From positions 59,322,959 to 59,386,958 of the forward strand of contig OZ021726.1 in assembly GCA_963978545.1 (NCBI GenBank): 64,000 nt of DNA, in the 5' to 3' direction. The stretch is from Linyphia triangularis (lineage: Eukaryota; Arthropoda; Arachnida; Araneae; Linyphiidae). Shown in pieces: positions 22,495 through 34,131 of this stretch. The notes beneath the pieces are model-generated. The model worked only from the letters and a program-made list of their open reading frames with translations, made no database searches and was not told the origin of the DNA. Every line of letters begins with the position of its first letter. Position 1 is the first letter of the stretch. A program made the translations under genes and the position numbers.

Positions 22495-24365
22495 TAGGGT
22501 GAACCTACCAGTAATTGACCATTTAGTGGAAGTTCCTACACATTTAATTTTTTTCTTGAAAAATTATTAACGGAATATTATGAAAATTTCCCAAGATATC
22601 AATTGATTAATGAAGCTCAATAATAAATTAACAAAGTGTTCCAGTCCTTTTTACAATTTAAAATATCATCAGAATTTCTTACCAAGAGCAATTTTGCCAG
22701 TAATTGACCATGTATACATTAGTAATTGACCACAGTCATGCTAGTAATTGACCACTTTTTTTCCAGAATAAAACCAAAAGTTAATTGTTAAATTCTGTAA
22801 TAAAATGCTCTAATATTGATAAATTATCAATTAAATGAATCAAAAAAAGGAAGTCAAAATAAATATAATCAATTTTAATCAATGAAAATACAGGATTACC
22901 ATTGTAAGATATAGTATGATGGTTTTATAAACTTAGGTTATCAAAGTTATTTAGACTGGTAGCTAATTATGCATATCTTACTCAAAAAATTAAAACAAGA
23001 AAATGAAAATAATATAGAATAGACTATCTAGTCCTATACTTTCAATTCTGAATAAATTTAGATGAAAAGAATCGAATTTAGAGGATATTATTTCTTGAAC
23101 AGTTTCAAAAAGCATCCGTTTATCTAATGGAAATCCTTTTCTTGCATTGACACTTACATAGAAGTTACATTACAATCCAATTGCATAGAAGAGTTCTTAT
23201 AGTCTAGGTATATGTTTAAATCTAAAAAAAAAAAACATCCTTAATGATTTATTTAACTCAATTTCTTATCAATATTTAAGTTAGTTTTCTACTTTAATTT
23301 TTTCCTGTTCATATTAAAAAATATTAATAAACATATATCTTATTCAATTAAGTTGTGAAAAGTAATTTTGATATTTACAAGGGTGTTAGTGATCTGGAAA
23401 TTTTCCGGCTTAACTTTGACCAATGCTTTTCTCTTTCAACAGACCATTTAATTTGAGTTTTTGAATTTTTCAAGAAATAAAACAATTTATAAAATTCTAA
23501 CAGACAACATTTTATGTACCAGAGTGTTAGTTTAAATAAACATTGTAATTAACCTACACAATATTTGTGGGGGATAAAGTGGAAGTATACTTAAAAGTAA
23601 CTGTTGACCATTTCTTGACTTTTAAAAAAAAATTATGCTAAGAAACTAAGCCTAGTATATTTAAAAAAGATCTAATGTACACATGCAATAAGAAAATCCA
23701 TCTTAGTGTTTAAAAAGGACTTACTTTTTTATTCTAAAGTTAAAACAAAACTGTTACTTTACACCCTTACTAACACCAATTAATCACACTGGTCAATTAC
23801 TGAAAAAATCTATTTTTCTGGACAAATAAGAAGTGGAAATTTCAATAAAAGCATAAACCTTTGTTATCATTTTGTTTTTTCCCAGAAAACATACAAGTAA
23901 GTAAAAATTTAGTAGTTGACCATTTTGGTCAATTACTAAAAATATAACATAGCCTGGTCAGTAATTAACCAGCTGCTATTCATAATTTGTTTATTAGTTT
24001 CATGAAAAATTTCTTATATATTAATGTAAAACAAACATAAATGATCTACATACCTTATTTGTATTACACCATTTAGAAATTATTAATGTTGATGCTAAAA
24101 GATCACAGAGAAGCTGAACCACCCTTCACTAATAGTGTCAGTCACTCATATGAGGCCCTGCGATGTACCTTTGTGTTTGTTAATTTTTAACATCCAAGCA
24201 GAAACTTGGTTACCCCTATAACTTTTGGCAGTGGCTTTCATTGGTTATTGGATATATTTTGACCAATAAAAATTAGAATACCAACACAACAATTCTTGTT
24301 TACTTCCTTTTTGTGTCATTTTGGTCAACTACTGGCATGTGGTCAATTACTGGCGTATCACCCTA
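22495..24365. mobile_element. 1.87-kb element with repeated CCAGTAATTGACCA motif
   Basis: The ends are TAGGGTGA (22495-22502) and TCACCCTA (24358-24365). The motif CCAGTAATTGACCA or close variants occurs in direct orientation in the left part at 22508, 22697, 22721 and 22743. In the right part it occurs mostly in inverse orientation at 23790, 23926, 24322 and 24340, with further forward copies at 23911 and 23959. There are no open frames of note. The design resembles DNA transposons with subterminal transposase-binding repeats; no target duplication was recognised and the superfamily is unknown. Confidence 0.7.
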
Positions 24366-25119
24366 GTTAAAATGTTGTGTATGTATCAAATTCTGTAGTT
24401 TAAATGAATAAAAGAATCTCCAAAGGAGCATTATAATAAGATCAGCTTATGTACAATTTTTAAGACAACAATCCCAGATGTTGATTTATAAATACCTTTT
24501 ACTCAAGAGTGTAGTGTTACTTTAAAAGTAACACTCATGAGATTCTTGAAGGTATTTGAACTTAGAAAAATGTACATCTTTCCAAAGAAGATTAGGTTAA
24601 GCCCATGCTCAGTGACCCCCCCTCCCCCATAATCATTTATGAATGGAAATTCTTTCATCTTAATTACTCAAACGCAAAATTTCCTTTCATTATTTACAAA
24701 ATGATATGAGAAAGAAAATAGAAAAAGAAAAACTTATTTAAACTTAATTATAACAGGGCTCCGTGTTTCAAAATGGTTCAATTATAAGTTTTAGTATTAC
24801 TTAAGAAGTAACAAGAATCCACAAGTGCACTAAACTTATCACAGAAACTATTTCCGTTTGGTGCAGAAAATTTTACTAGTACTTGCTCGTTTCTCTCAAA
24901 CTCACACCCTAGTCAATCAGTCATCGAATTTACAAGTACAACCGAAGTTGCTAAATTTGTAAGGACTGCATTTGCGAGTTTTTCTTTCCTCAATTGTGCA
25001 TCACGCAACAGGTTTGATATTTATCAGTGATTTTTACTTACCGTAGAAATAACCACCTTTAAAGAGAAGCACATGTGGACACTGAAAAAGTAAACAAACA
25101 TTGAAAAGCCACAATTACG
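24366..25119. other. non-genic stretch with a hairpin
   Basis: It contains a long imperfect hairpin at 24488-24562. A 40-bp segment at 25042-25081 has splice-like borders on the minus strand (see rejected items). Otherwise featureless. Confidence 0.4.
24488..24562. repeat. long imperfect hairpin
   Basis: The centre is a perfect inverted repeat of 11 bp (AGTGTTACTTT and complement, 24513-24535) around one A. Imperfect pairing continues outward to AAATACCTT and AAGGTATTT, giving a stem of roughly 35 bp. It could be a small MITE or a hairpin RNA precursor; sequence alone cannot tell. Confidence 0.55.
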
Positions 25120-25127
25120 GTTGGAGT

Positions 25128-26846
25128 CAGGGTTGCCAGATGAAAAAAGTAAAATAATGCCAAATTGCTGTCGAAATAAGGCCAAACTGTGACGTCATCA
25201 CTAAATTGATGCCAAATGGGAAAAAATGCATGGTGTTCTGTATGACAAAGGTTTAAAAAATAGTACTCAAGATTCACTAGGATGTCTCTTTGGTCGTCCT
25301 TAACAACAAACATTTTAAAATTTCAATTTTTAATTAAAAATTTATTAATTTTAAAAATTGTTCAAAAATTTTTTTTGTCTAAAATATTTGTGTTTGGTAT
25401 CACATAAATGCTTAAAAAAAAGTTCTTTCTAAAAATATACCACCCTTTGGACAAATAATTCGTTGAACATAGAAATCTATGAATACTTTCCATACAAGGT
25501 ACAAAATGGAACAACTTACCCACGGAATTTGTGTGTGTGTAATTTGAACTCCTTGTTAATAATGTGAAATACATGAATGCATTAATGCATAGGTTAAAGG
25601 GAAACGGATGGGGGGAGGGAGGGCCAAATTTTTTGCAATATCTCTATCATTATTAAGATGAGCATAAAAAATCAAGCAGTTTAAAGAAAAATATTGGACA
25701 TTTTTTGAAATATTTAAAGTGTAACTTAAAAAAATGCTTGACCATTTTATAATATTTTTTTCTTCAGTTTTATTCTTTTTTTCAGTTTCTCAGTTGAGGT
25801 ACAAACAACACCCTTTTGTCTCTATTTAGGTAGAAGAGACATTTGATGAGTGTGTATAAATGACATCAAATCCAGATAAAACATTAAATTGTTACATGAA
25901 TTTGATTTTTATACGAATGAATATTTGGAAATCGTGAATTGTGGAGCTTTACAAAATTCCCGTTTCACTACACAACTGGATTCCTAAATATTATTTAAAT
26001 TTTTTTATTTATTATTAAAATGAAAATTGCATATTTTAGTAGAAGTTGTTGAACTATAAAAATCGAAACTGGACATTTAATTGAATTTTCACTATTTTAC
26101 AAGACGCATATGTATGTTATACGTATTACGATTGATCGAAGTTTACTTTTTAAATGTAAATTTTCTCTCTGAATTATTTGTTCATAACGATGTATGATGA
26201 ATCCATTCTTAAAAGTTATTTAGAAAAACCTAAATTTCACTAATCTAACCGAATTATACTTTTACTACTCTACTGCCATCACAATAATCATCCTCTTCAG
26301 GACGGACCACCATGCTTGGATTTAGATGGGTGGCAGATGGTAGTCGCAATGCTTAGAGCATTTTGAGGTTCGTTGGCAAGACAGATGAACGACTAATTTC
26401 ACCTTTTGGGACAAGATTCTTGGAAATCCAGCTCTATCACTTATCTTAATTGATATCGCCCTTTCCCCTTAAAAAGAACATGCCGTTATTCTGCCTAGAG
26501 CCTCGTTTACATCCTGTATTCCGACAATCATTCGACCCCCAACTCTTGTCAACTCCGGTTGTCCCTAGTCAGCTAATGAGGCCAAAACACGAGATTGGTA
26601 TCGCACTTAACTTTAGGCGAAAAGCTTATCTTCTCACTCAAAAAGTTTGAAAAAAAAGAGGAAAGTTTGTTTTAATTGGTATTTTTTTCTGACTTCAGAA
26701 GTTGTGGAAAAAAAGGCCAAAAAAAAAAGGCCAAAAATAAGGCCAAATTAAAGAAAAGGCCAAACGTAAATTCTTAAGGCCAGGCACTTCTAAAAAAGGC
26801 CAAATTTCCCAAATTTGGCCTTAAGAAGGCCAATATGGCAACCCTG
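25128..26846. mobile_element. non-autonomous hAT element with perfect 8-bp duplication
   Basis: The ends CAGGGTTGCCA (25128) and TGGCAACCCTG (ending 26846) are perfect 11-bp inverted repeats. GTTGGAGT directly abuts both (25120-25127 and 26847-26854), an exact 8-bp target duplication typical of hAT. The 1719-bp interior has no transposase-like frame. GGCCAAA or GCCAAA motifs cluster near both ends (at least five near 26710-26830), likely subterminal binding sites. It lies about 290 bp upstream of the TMEM141 start codon. Confidence 0.92.
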
Positions 26847-26854
26847 GTTGGAGT

Positions 26855-27140
26855 TTTACATAAGTCTTCGGACGTCACACTCTAGACTAAAAGTTACAGT
26901 TTTTTTTATAATTCATTTATGGGTGGACACTTTAAAATATTAAATAAGAAACTCTTCTGTTTTCTTGGATTTTATATTTTATTTTAAATTTAGGTTCATT
27001 TAAACGTTACGAATATATTTACGATAAATTTATGTTGAAATATTTTGTTGTGTATAAATATAATATGCTTTAACTTTAACTGGAAGTGTGTTGTTTATAT
27101 TTTCGTTGTTTCGTCTGCTACTGAACATTTGCTTTTTAAA
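26855..27140 (+). promoter_or_regulatory. probable TMEM141 promoter and 5' leader
   Basis: This 286-bp interval between the hAT target duplication and the TMEM141 start codon must contain the leader and probably the promoter. GGACGTCAC near 26868-26880 contains a CRE-like ACGTCA. No clear TATA box or start site can be assigned. The call is from position. Confidence 0.35.
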
Positions 27141-28767
27141 ATGAATGATTTTAAACGGGTGAAAAGTGAATATAGCGATAAGTTTAAGGTATGATTCTAT
27201 TTTTGGTGTTTGAAAGCATTAATACTTTTTCCAGAATGGAATGAAATTGAACTAAGTTTAAAAGTAACAGATGTACAAAAATGTCCTCAAAATAAACCTC
27301 ACTTTTTAAAGTTTGTGTTTCATCCTTCTGCTTTATTAATTACTGAAACTTATTAAGTTATGGTACTTTCGGATGCCAATTGAAATAGTCTCCTTACTTA
27401 CATTTCATACTTAGGAACTACTTTGTAATATTTTATTTTGTTACAAAATGTATTGTTTTCTTTCAAATGATTTGGTATCCTGTATGCAAATAACTGGTAC
27501 TGAATAATACTATCTCCTCTCAACTTCGGTAGTAAAAGAGCGTAGTGAGTATTCTTAATTTACCTGTCCAGTTTTTTATTCTGTAAAATGTTCACTCTCA
27601 GGTACCATTTGTAAGAATTAGCGATTTTTTGGTGACTTTCCCTTGTTTTATTCAAAAGATAAATATTTTCAAATTCTAGCTTATTAATCTTGATCTGTAA
27701 ATAACTTTATAGCAATTACACTTTTCTATTACAGGGATTTGCATCATACACAGAGTGTATGACTAAAGCCTTGTTCACTGGTGTAGCATCGTTTACTTTA
27801 AGTAAGATTTAATTTTATCAACTTTACATATTGTCAATCATTATATACTAATTCTAAGAATATCTGTGAAACTTGCATGAACCCTAGTTTCTGAAGTCTT
27901 AAGTAAAGGAAAAAGTATAGAAAATTAAAATGCGTTTATTATAATTTAGGTAGCCTGTAATAATTAGAAGAAAGGAAAAACTGTGCTTTTTAATCTTTTT
28001 TCCTTAGAAGAATAAGAAACTTATTAGAGTAGCACTTATAAAAACAAAACTTTGATAATTTCATAACTTTTTCCAAGAAATGAAATTAAAGTAAGTTTAG
28101 CTGAAATTTTATAAAAATTAAGAATTAACAAGTTTTTGTACCACCAAAGTACAATCAGCAGAAGACCATTGCCTGCATTGCAACTTTAAATATTTTTTGT
28201 TAGCAGTAATTAAAAAAAAAACCTGGTTAAGTACAAATATACTTGTATGCCTTACTTGATCACTGTTCATGTGATCACTCACTCATAACTTTTTTTATTG
28301 ATTGTAATGGCAGATTCACAAGCTATACTCAGAGTTATACCTTTTGTCTACAAAGCTATTTGGATTGAGATTCATTTATCAGTAATTATTTGTTAAGTTA
28401 AATAAATAAAGTGTCTAGATAGAAACATACTTAATATTTAAAATCGATTTCATAACATAATTGAACTTTTAGAATATATAGATTTTATAAATTAATGAGC
28501 ATTTGTGTATGACACCAGTGGTTTTGAAAAAGTTATTTGGGGGAAGTGTGATTTGAATGCAGGTCACTTGAACAGCAGTCCAATTCTCTACCATCTAAGT
28601 CAGTATTAAGAATGTCAATATACAGCTTACTCTTTAGACTGCTACTATTTATGATTAGCTCAGTTAATTTACTCATTTAAAAATGTATTTATTTGATTCT
28701 ATGATTTTGATGAACCAGAGTAATTTTCTTTGAAACAATCCATAATGATCTACTTCTATCTTTCTTT

Positions 28768-28798
<31 letters not shown>

Positions 28799-30372
28799 CT
28801 TTTTTTTTTTTTTTCTTCATATTTCCTGCTTATAAGTTTCAAATTGAAAAGAAAGGGAGTACATTTTTCAGTAGCTAGTTAGATGTTTTGTTACAAAAAT
28901 TACATCAAGCCACACATATTATCTCTTAATCATCTAATCTACAATGTTTGTTTTGTATCAAATACAACGTTAAAGAAAAAAACTGTTTGCTTAAAAATCA
29001 GTTGTAAAATTTTTAAAAAATAAATAAATTTATATTTGTCTATTTTTGAGTGTATGAGCTGTGTACTAAATTTTATTTTAATTGTCCAAGTCGTTCTTCT
29101 AGATTTAGCTTTTATTATTTTATTTCAACAGAAAAGACATTAAAGTGATTCGATAGGTATTCTTTTTTTGACCTTGGGCTGATGCCGAACACTAAAAATG
29201 TGTAGTTAAATCTTTGCAAGAAAACTTAACATTTTCAAGATAACTTTTGGCAAATTTATTGTTTTGTATTTCTAATTTTATGGATATTTTAACTATTTAA
29301 GATGCAAATTTAATTTAATTATTTTGTTGTTCTTATACTGCTTTTGGTATTTTGGCTTAAAATTACATTTCAATATATATACAGGGTATACATGAATGAA
29401 TATCCCAACTTAGCAGGATTTTTCAAAGAAAAAAACTAAATATAACTTTGTTGTTCATTGGAAATTGATAATTAGTCTGAAGTTTCAATTCAGCACAGTT
29501 ATAAATGTTCAGTGTGAGCCTCTCCAAAAACATGAACAATATCATAACCGTATGATAACTCATCTGGCACTTACTTTACCTCTAGTGTGACACTTTGGAA
29601 GGCTGCAGGTATACATGTCTTAATTTGATCAATGTCAGTTAGTAGTGGTAGAACAAACACTTGATGTTTTATGTAGCCCCCCCCCCACACACACACACAA
29701 AAAAAAAATCGTATGATGTAATGTCAAGTCTCCAAGAAGGCCATTTACGAAGTGTATTATCCTGGGATGTTCGGCGACCAATCCATCAATGCAACAATTT
29801 GTTATTTAAAAACCCACATACAGCTAATTGCCTATGGAGTAATGCACCATCCTGTTGTAGAATGAAATCATCAGATTCTTCTTCTAACAACAGGTAACAA
29901 ACAAGTCTCTAACAATATCCAAGTAAATAATCCCCTAAACAATCTTCTCATGAAAAAAGAATGGGCAAAATTTTTGTTATGGAACATTGCACAAAATACA
30001 TTCCCCGTCTTCATGAACTTACAGCTATTATTTTTGATTTCCGATGAACAACAAAGTTGTACTTTGTTTTGTTTTCTTTCAATAACCCTGCCAAGTTGGG
30101 ATAGTTATTTATGTACACCCTATTTATAAAGTTATTAGTAATAGTTCCAATTTTCTTTAGCTTTTTCAGCATTATATTTCACTCAGTACCTTCTGAAATC
30201 TCGTTTGCCTTACCCGCGGAAGTATTTCATGGTCTTACCAGCATTTACAAGCACTGGTGTTGCATGGATTATTACATCAAGAAGAGCAAAGATTTGTCAA
30301 CAAAATTGGACATCTGCAGAAAATCAGTACACAGATTATGATTCAAAAAGTAGTAAGGAGATAATAGAGTGA
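27141..30372 (+). CDS. TMEM141: TMEM141-like two-helix membrane protein
   Basis: Three exons: 27141-27188 (from ATG), 27735-27801 and 30161-30372 (stop TGA), with donors GTATGA and GTAAGA and acceptors ATTACAG and CTTTAG. Phases fit exactly and give 108 residues, the same length as human TMEM141. The reading resembles it at GFASYTEC..KALFTGV (human GLGEYAACQSHAFMKGV), at RLPYPRKY (RKFPYPLQW) and at the C.Q.NW tail (EKCNNLW). Two hydrophobic helices are predicted at about residues 28-49 and 60-78, with a charged N-terminus and a polar tail. The family's biochemical role is not established. AATAAA at 30624-30629 is the likely poly(A) signal. The second intron holds a DDE transposon ending about 40 bp before the last exon. 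Confidence 0.85.
28546..28608 (-). mobile_element. tRNA-like segment, probable SINE remnant
   Basis: On the minus strand TTAGATGGTAGAGAATTGGA resembles a D-arm with box A and CTGCATTCAAATCAC a T-arm with box B at tRNA-like spacing. Box B is degenerate (TTCAAATC) and no clean acceptor stem forms. It lies in the last TMEM141 intron. Confidence 0.4.
28770..28815. repeat. T-rich tract interrupted by C
   Basis: About 45 bp of T runs broken by single C residues within the TMEM141 intron. Confidence 0.9.
29382..30121 (-). mobile_element. internally deleted Tc1/mariner-like DDE transposon
   Basis: The ends are about 36-bp inverted repeats (29382-29417 and 30087-30122) sharing TATCCCAACTT. A broken minus-strand transposase includes FILQQDGA (about 29875-29850), WIGRRTSQD, a WP..RLDITSYDFFL block, then DIDQIKTCIPAAFQSVTLEV and VFGEAHTEHL, the C-terminal half of a DDE enzyme common in arthropod genomes. 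The N-terminal half and the first Asp block are gone, so the element is non-autonomous. It sits close to the acceptor of the last TMEM141 exon. Confidence 0.85.
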
Positions 30373-30649
30373 TGTATATGAACAATTAGCTAATTCATTT
30401 TATACTGATATTTAGTAATATAATGCATATAAACTTTAGCTAGTTGTGTATCATGAATACACATGGGACAGTATATATTTATTATACTGATATTTAATGG
30501 TGAGTATCAACAATTGATATGCATTTAGTATGGCCTATTTAAAATAAATCTATTCATTATATGATATTGTGGATTGTTCTTCACTAATATATAAATGTTT
30601 ACTGTGTATTTTGTCCTTTCCTGAATAAAGCACAAAAGATAATCACTAG

Positions 30650-32943
30650 TTTACTTCTCAGAGTTGTAATCTAAATAATTTTAGTACCATTTACAAGTTT
30701 TGAAATCTTTGATTTGTCAATTTCATGGTCAAAAATTGTTTATTATTCTTTTTAATATTTAGAATTTAAAAACATTTTCAATTTAAATTTATTTATGTTG
30801 TTGCATAATGTAAACGGAAAAATTGTGTATATTAAATGTTTACTGAGTTCCGCATTATAATGGCTAAACGAATAATTTTAAGAGGGGATATAAACCCATA
30901 TTCCATTCCCTGCCTAGTGTGAGACGAAAAAACTTTTTTTCCAAATCGATCTTGGCATAGTTCCGAAAAGTTGCCTAATAGGTTACTTAAAACACACGAG
31001 ATTTTGACAATTCTGCTCAATGTCTATCTGCTCCCCTCTGGCATTAAAAAAGTTCAGAAAAAGATAAAAATACCTTTCTTTTTCTCCTTTTTTTTTTTTT
31101 TAATTATTTTTAAAAACCGGCATTGACATATCATAAAATGGTTGCCTTTTTAGTCAGAACACAAAAAAATCACCCGTCTTACCTTCAAAATGTGCTTAAA
31201 TGTCACAACATCGTAACAGATTGGATGTCTTCCAATCAATTTCGAGAGATATTCGAAATAGCTTTATGAACATTTGTACAAATTATGTGTATATATTTTA
31301 CAAGTTCAAGTTTTCTTGAGAGTAGATCATTTTAATATTCACCTTTTTAAGAGTTTCTCACATTTCAACTCCTTAAAATTAGTTAATCAAGATCAAAATA
31401 GCCTCCATTTTCTATGTTTGGTTTTGTTGACATTGGTATTGAATTTCAGAGTTATGCTACAGGGAGTTGACAGAATACAGAATTAAGGATGAATCAGTGA
31501 GTCAATCAAAGACGATCTTTCTTTGAGTATAGTGAAATAGAGTATTTATTATAGGAAAAAATACAAGTACACAATCAAATATTTAAAAGAAGCTATTGTA
31601 ATTTTGATCAGTACAATTTTGTTAGCTTTCTCCTTCTTACATTTCTTATATACATTTTTCACCGGTGGTTATTCACCCAACATGACTGTTATGAAACCAA
31701 TCATGACATATAATAAATAATAGATTGCACGCATTTGCTGAACATGCAAAATGATTTTTTTCTTATTTTTTCATTTTGATGAAAAACTACGCAGTGGAAT
31801 AAATATATTCATGAAATCTCTTACATTTTTTTTCTTTGCTTTACCATATTTATAAATACACTCCAAAATTCAAAAAATTATTTACCTTTAATTTGTTTTT
31901 AAAAAATATCGATCTCATCGCTTAAATAAGCATTTGATACAGTACCTATTAAAGAATTATATTTACAATGGAACAATTTAGAGTAGAGTAAATAAAATGA
32001 CAAAACATTTATAAGCAATAATACAAGTCATACATATAATAAAAAACAAAAAAACAATTGAAATTTTTCCAATAGATAATAAATATTTTTTTTAATACAC
32101 AACATATAATAGTGATGGCACAATAAATTAAAATTAATATGTATCAGAAGTATTTTTGATAATAGGAACTTAAAAATAATAAATACAAACAAAAATTAAA
32201 GTCTGATATGTACCTTCACCGCATTCTTTAGTTCAATCTGAAAAAAACCCCTCTGTATTGGTTCTAAATCTCAGCTTTTTATTTCTTACTTAAGAGTTAA
32301 GTTTGTAATACATACTTGGTTATACATTACTTGTCATGGATAAATATTATGAACCTTAAGATAAAAGTTTGCTTGCCCTTGCTACAGTACTTTCTGCTTA
32401 GGAAGTGCCATAAAAGTGCAGTATTATATATTTTAGATGGATGCTAAGTAGATTGAAAAATCATAATAGAGATTTTTTTTTCTTTTGTGGGCGAATTGCC
32501 TACGGCACTGTATACTTTAAATAAATAATCATTTTTTGTTTGTGAAATGTTGTCTTGAAAAGGTTAAATAAACCTGTGATGACACAACGCAGTGTGCCAT
32601 CAATTATTAAGCATTTACTTTGTCGTGTTGTAATACTGGATCATCTGATCAAACACCTTTAATAGATGATGTGATTCTAATCAACAAAGGAATCTCCTGT
32701 ATATTCGTAAATTTTTACTCAAAAATTAAAGTTTTATCAGTCTCTAGACCGCGAAATTATGCCAGAATTTCGAAATGTTTTTGTTGAATCGTTGTGGCTT
32801 TTGTTGTAACTGCGAATATTGTTGAATCGAGAGAGAAAGAGTGAGAGAACTGGTGATTTTGGTGTTAGTGCTAGCAGCCGATTAGACAATTGAAACAATT
32901 TTTTGCTCTTTTTACTTATTTATACCCCCAAACTTTAATTATT
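30650..32943. other. intergenic region between two convergent genes
   Basis: TMEM141 (+) and the chitinase (-) converge here. AT-rich without recognisable elements. TTTATT at 32278-32283 gives an AATAAA on the minus strand that could end the chitinase transcript, about 660 bp past its stop. Confidence 0.4.
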
Positions 32944-34084
32944 TTAATAGAAATTGGGACGAAAGAAGCTAAAGACTTGCGTCGTGGAATTTTCGCAGCC
33001 CTCCACATCCCCTGGCGTGTTGCATCCTTGTATCTTGGGATCAAACACAGTTCCTGGCGGACAAGAAAACTCATAAGGCAAGAACGAACTTCCAGTAGGT
33101 CCATGGACCCTCACACATGAATGGAACTTCTGGCAGTCTTTTGGGTCTCTCTGCAGTCCCGATTGGGTGCATACAAAACTTGGAGAACTGATAGGATCGT
33201 GTTCTGGAGCCTTGGATGACGATGGAGGTGCTACGGTTGTAGTTGTTGTTGAAGTTGTGGTTGGTGCTTGTGTTGTTGTGGTAGTTGTTGTTGTTGTAGT
33301 AGTGGTTGTTGAACCTGTCGTGGAAGAGGAGGCCTGTGTCGAGGAAGATGCAGGAGCACTGGTGACTGGTGCTTTTGGTGGAAGAGGGAGTGCGATGGAA
33401 GGATTGGCGAACTCTTCGTTGATGGCTGTCAGCAGGGGGTATTTTTTGCCGTGGCATTTCCCTCGAAAGTCGTCTGTTTCAACTGACCATACCATTCCAC
33501 CTCCCAATTTATTGTACTTGGCGTAGTTCACCTGTTAGAATTGAGTGCGAGTTACAATTTTGTGACAGAAATCGAAATTGTCTGGGAACTTCTTTGAAAA
33601 GAATAAACTAAGTTACCAAAGGTATTAACTCTTTTATGCGATTTTTTTTTAGTTCACTTTTTCTATGCTCCTCCCCTACACAATACTCCCTTTTTGACTG
33701 ATATTTGTTGATAAAATATCATAAATTATTATTAAAAATACTTTAAAATTGCTTTTTGAAAGCATAATTTTACTTACAATACTCAGAACGCTTAATTCAA
33801 TGGCAAATTTTAGATTAATTTCGAAACATCAAATATGGTGAAAGAACTTCATTTTAACGTTGGTGCCTTTCTCAAAATAAACAGCCTGTATAATGACAAT
33901 TTTCGCCATTTTTTTTTTTTTTTTTTTTTTTTTGCAATCTTTACTTATGTTATGCTTTATAATTTTTGAAAATCACAAATTCATTCAATCACACCATCAG
34001 TTTTCATGTGACCCATAAAAAAATTAACTGACAATCAATTAGTGCATCGCTAATCGCTACACACAACTTAAGACATGCTAAACT

Positions 34085-34131
<47 letters not shown>

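Noticed and set aside
25042..25081. 40-bp minus-strand micro-exon (CTTTTTCAG before, GTAAGT after, reading CPHVLLFKGGYFY)
   Set aside because: Borders are good but no neighbouring exon was found on either side, and such short splice-like intervals arise by chance.
29661..29897. Plus-strand 78-codon open frame
   Set aside because: Shadow of the minus-strand transposase remnant in the same interval.
30111..30341. Plus-strand 76-codon open frame starting in the transposon end
   Set aside because: It overlaps the last TMEM141 exon in another frame.
33167..33526. Plus-strand Val-rich open frame of 119 codons
   Set aside because: Antisense to the last chitinase exon; open only because the Thr triplet tract reads as Val on the other strand. 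The minus frame at 33071-33457 is likewise a shifted reading of the same exon.
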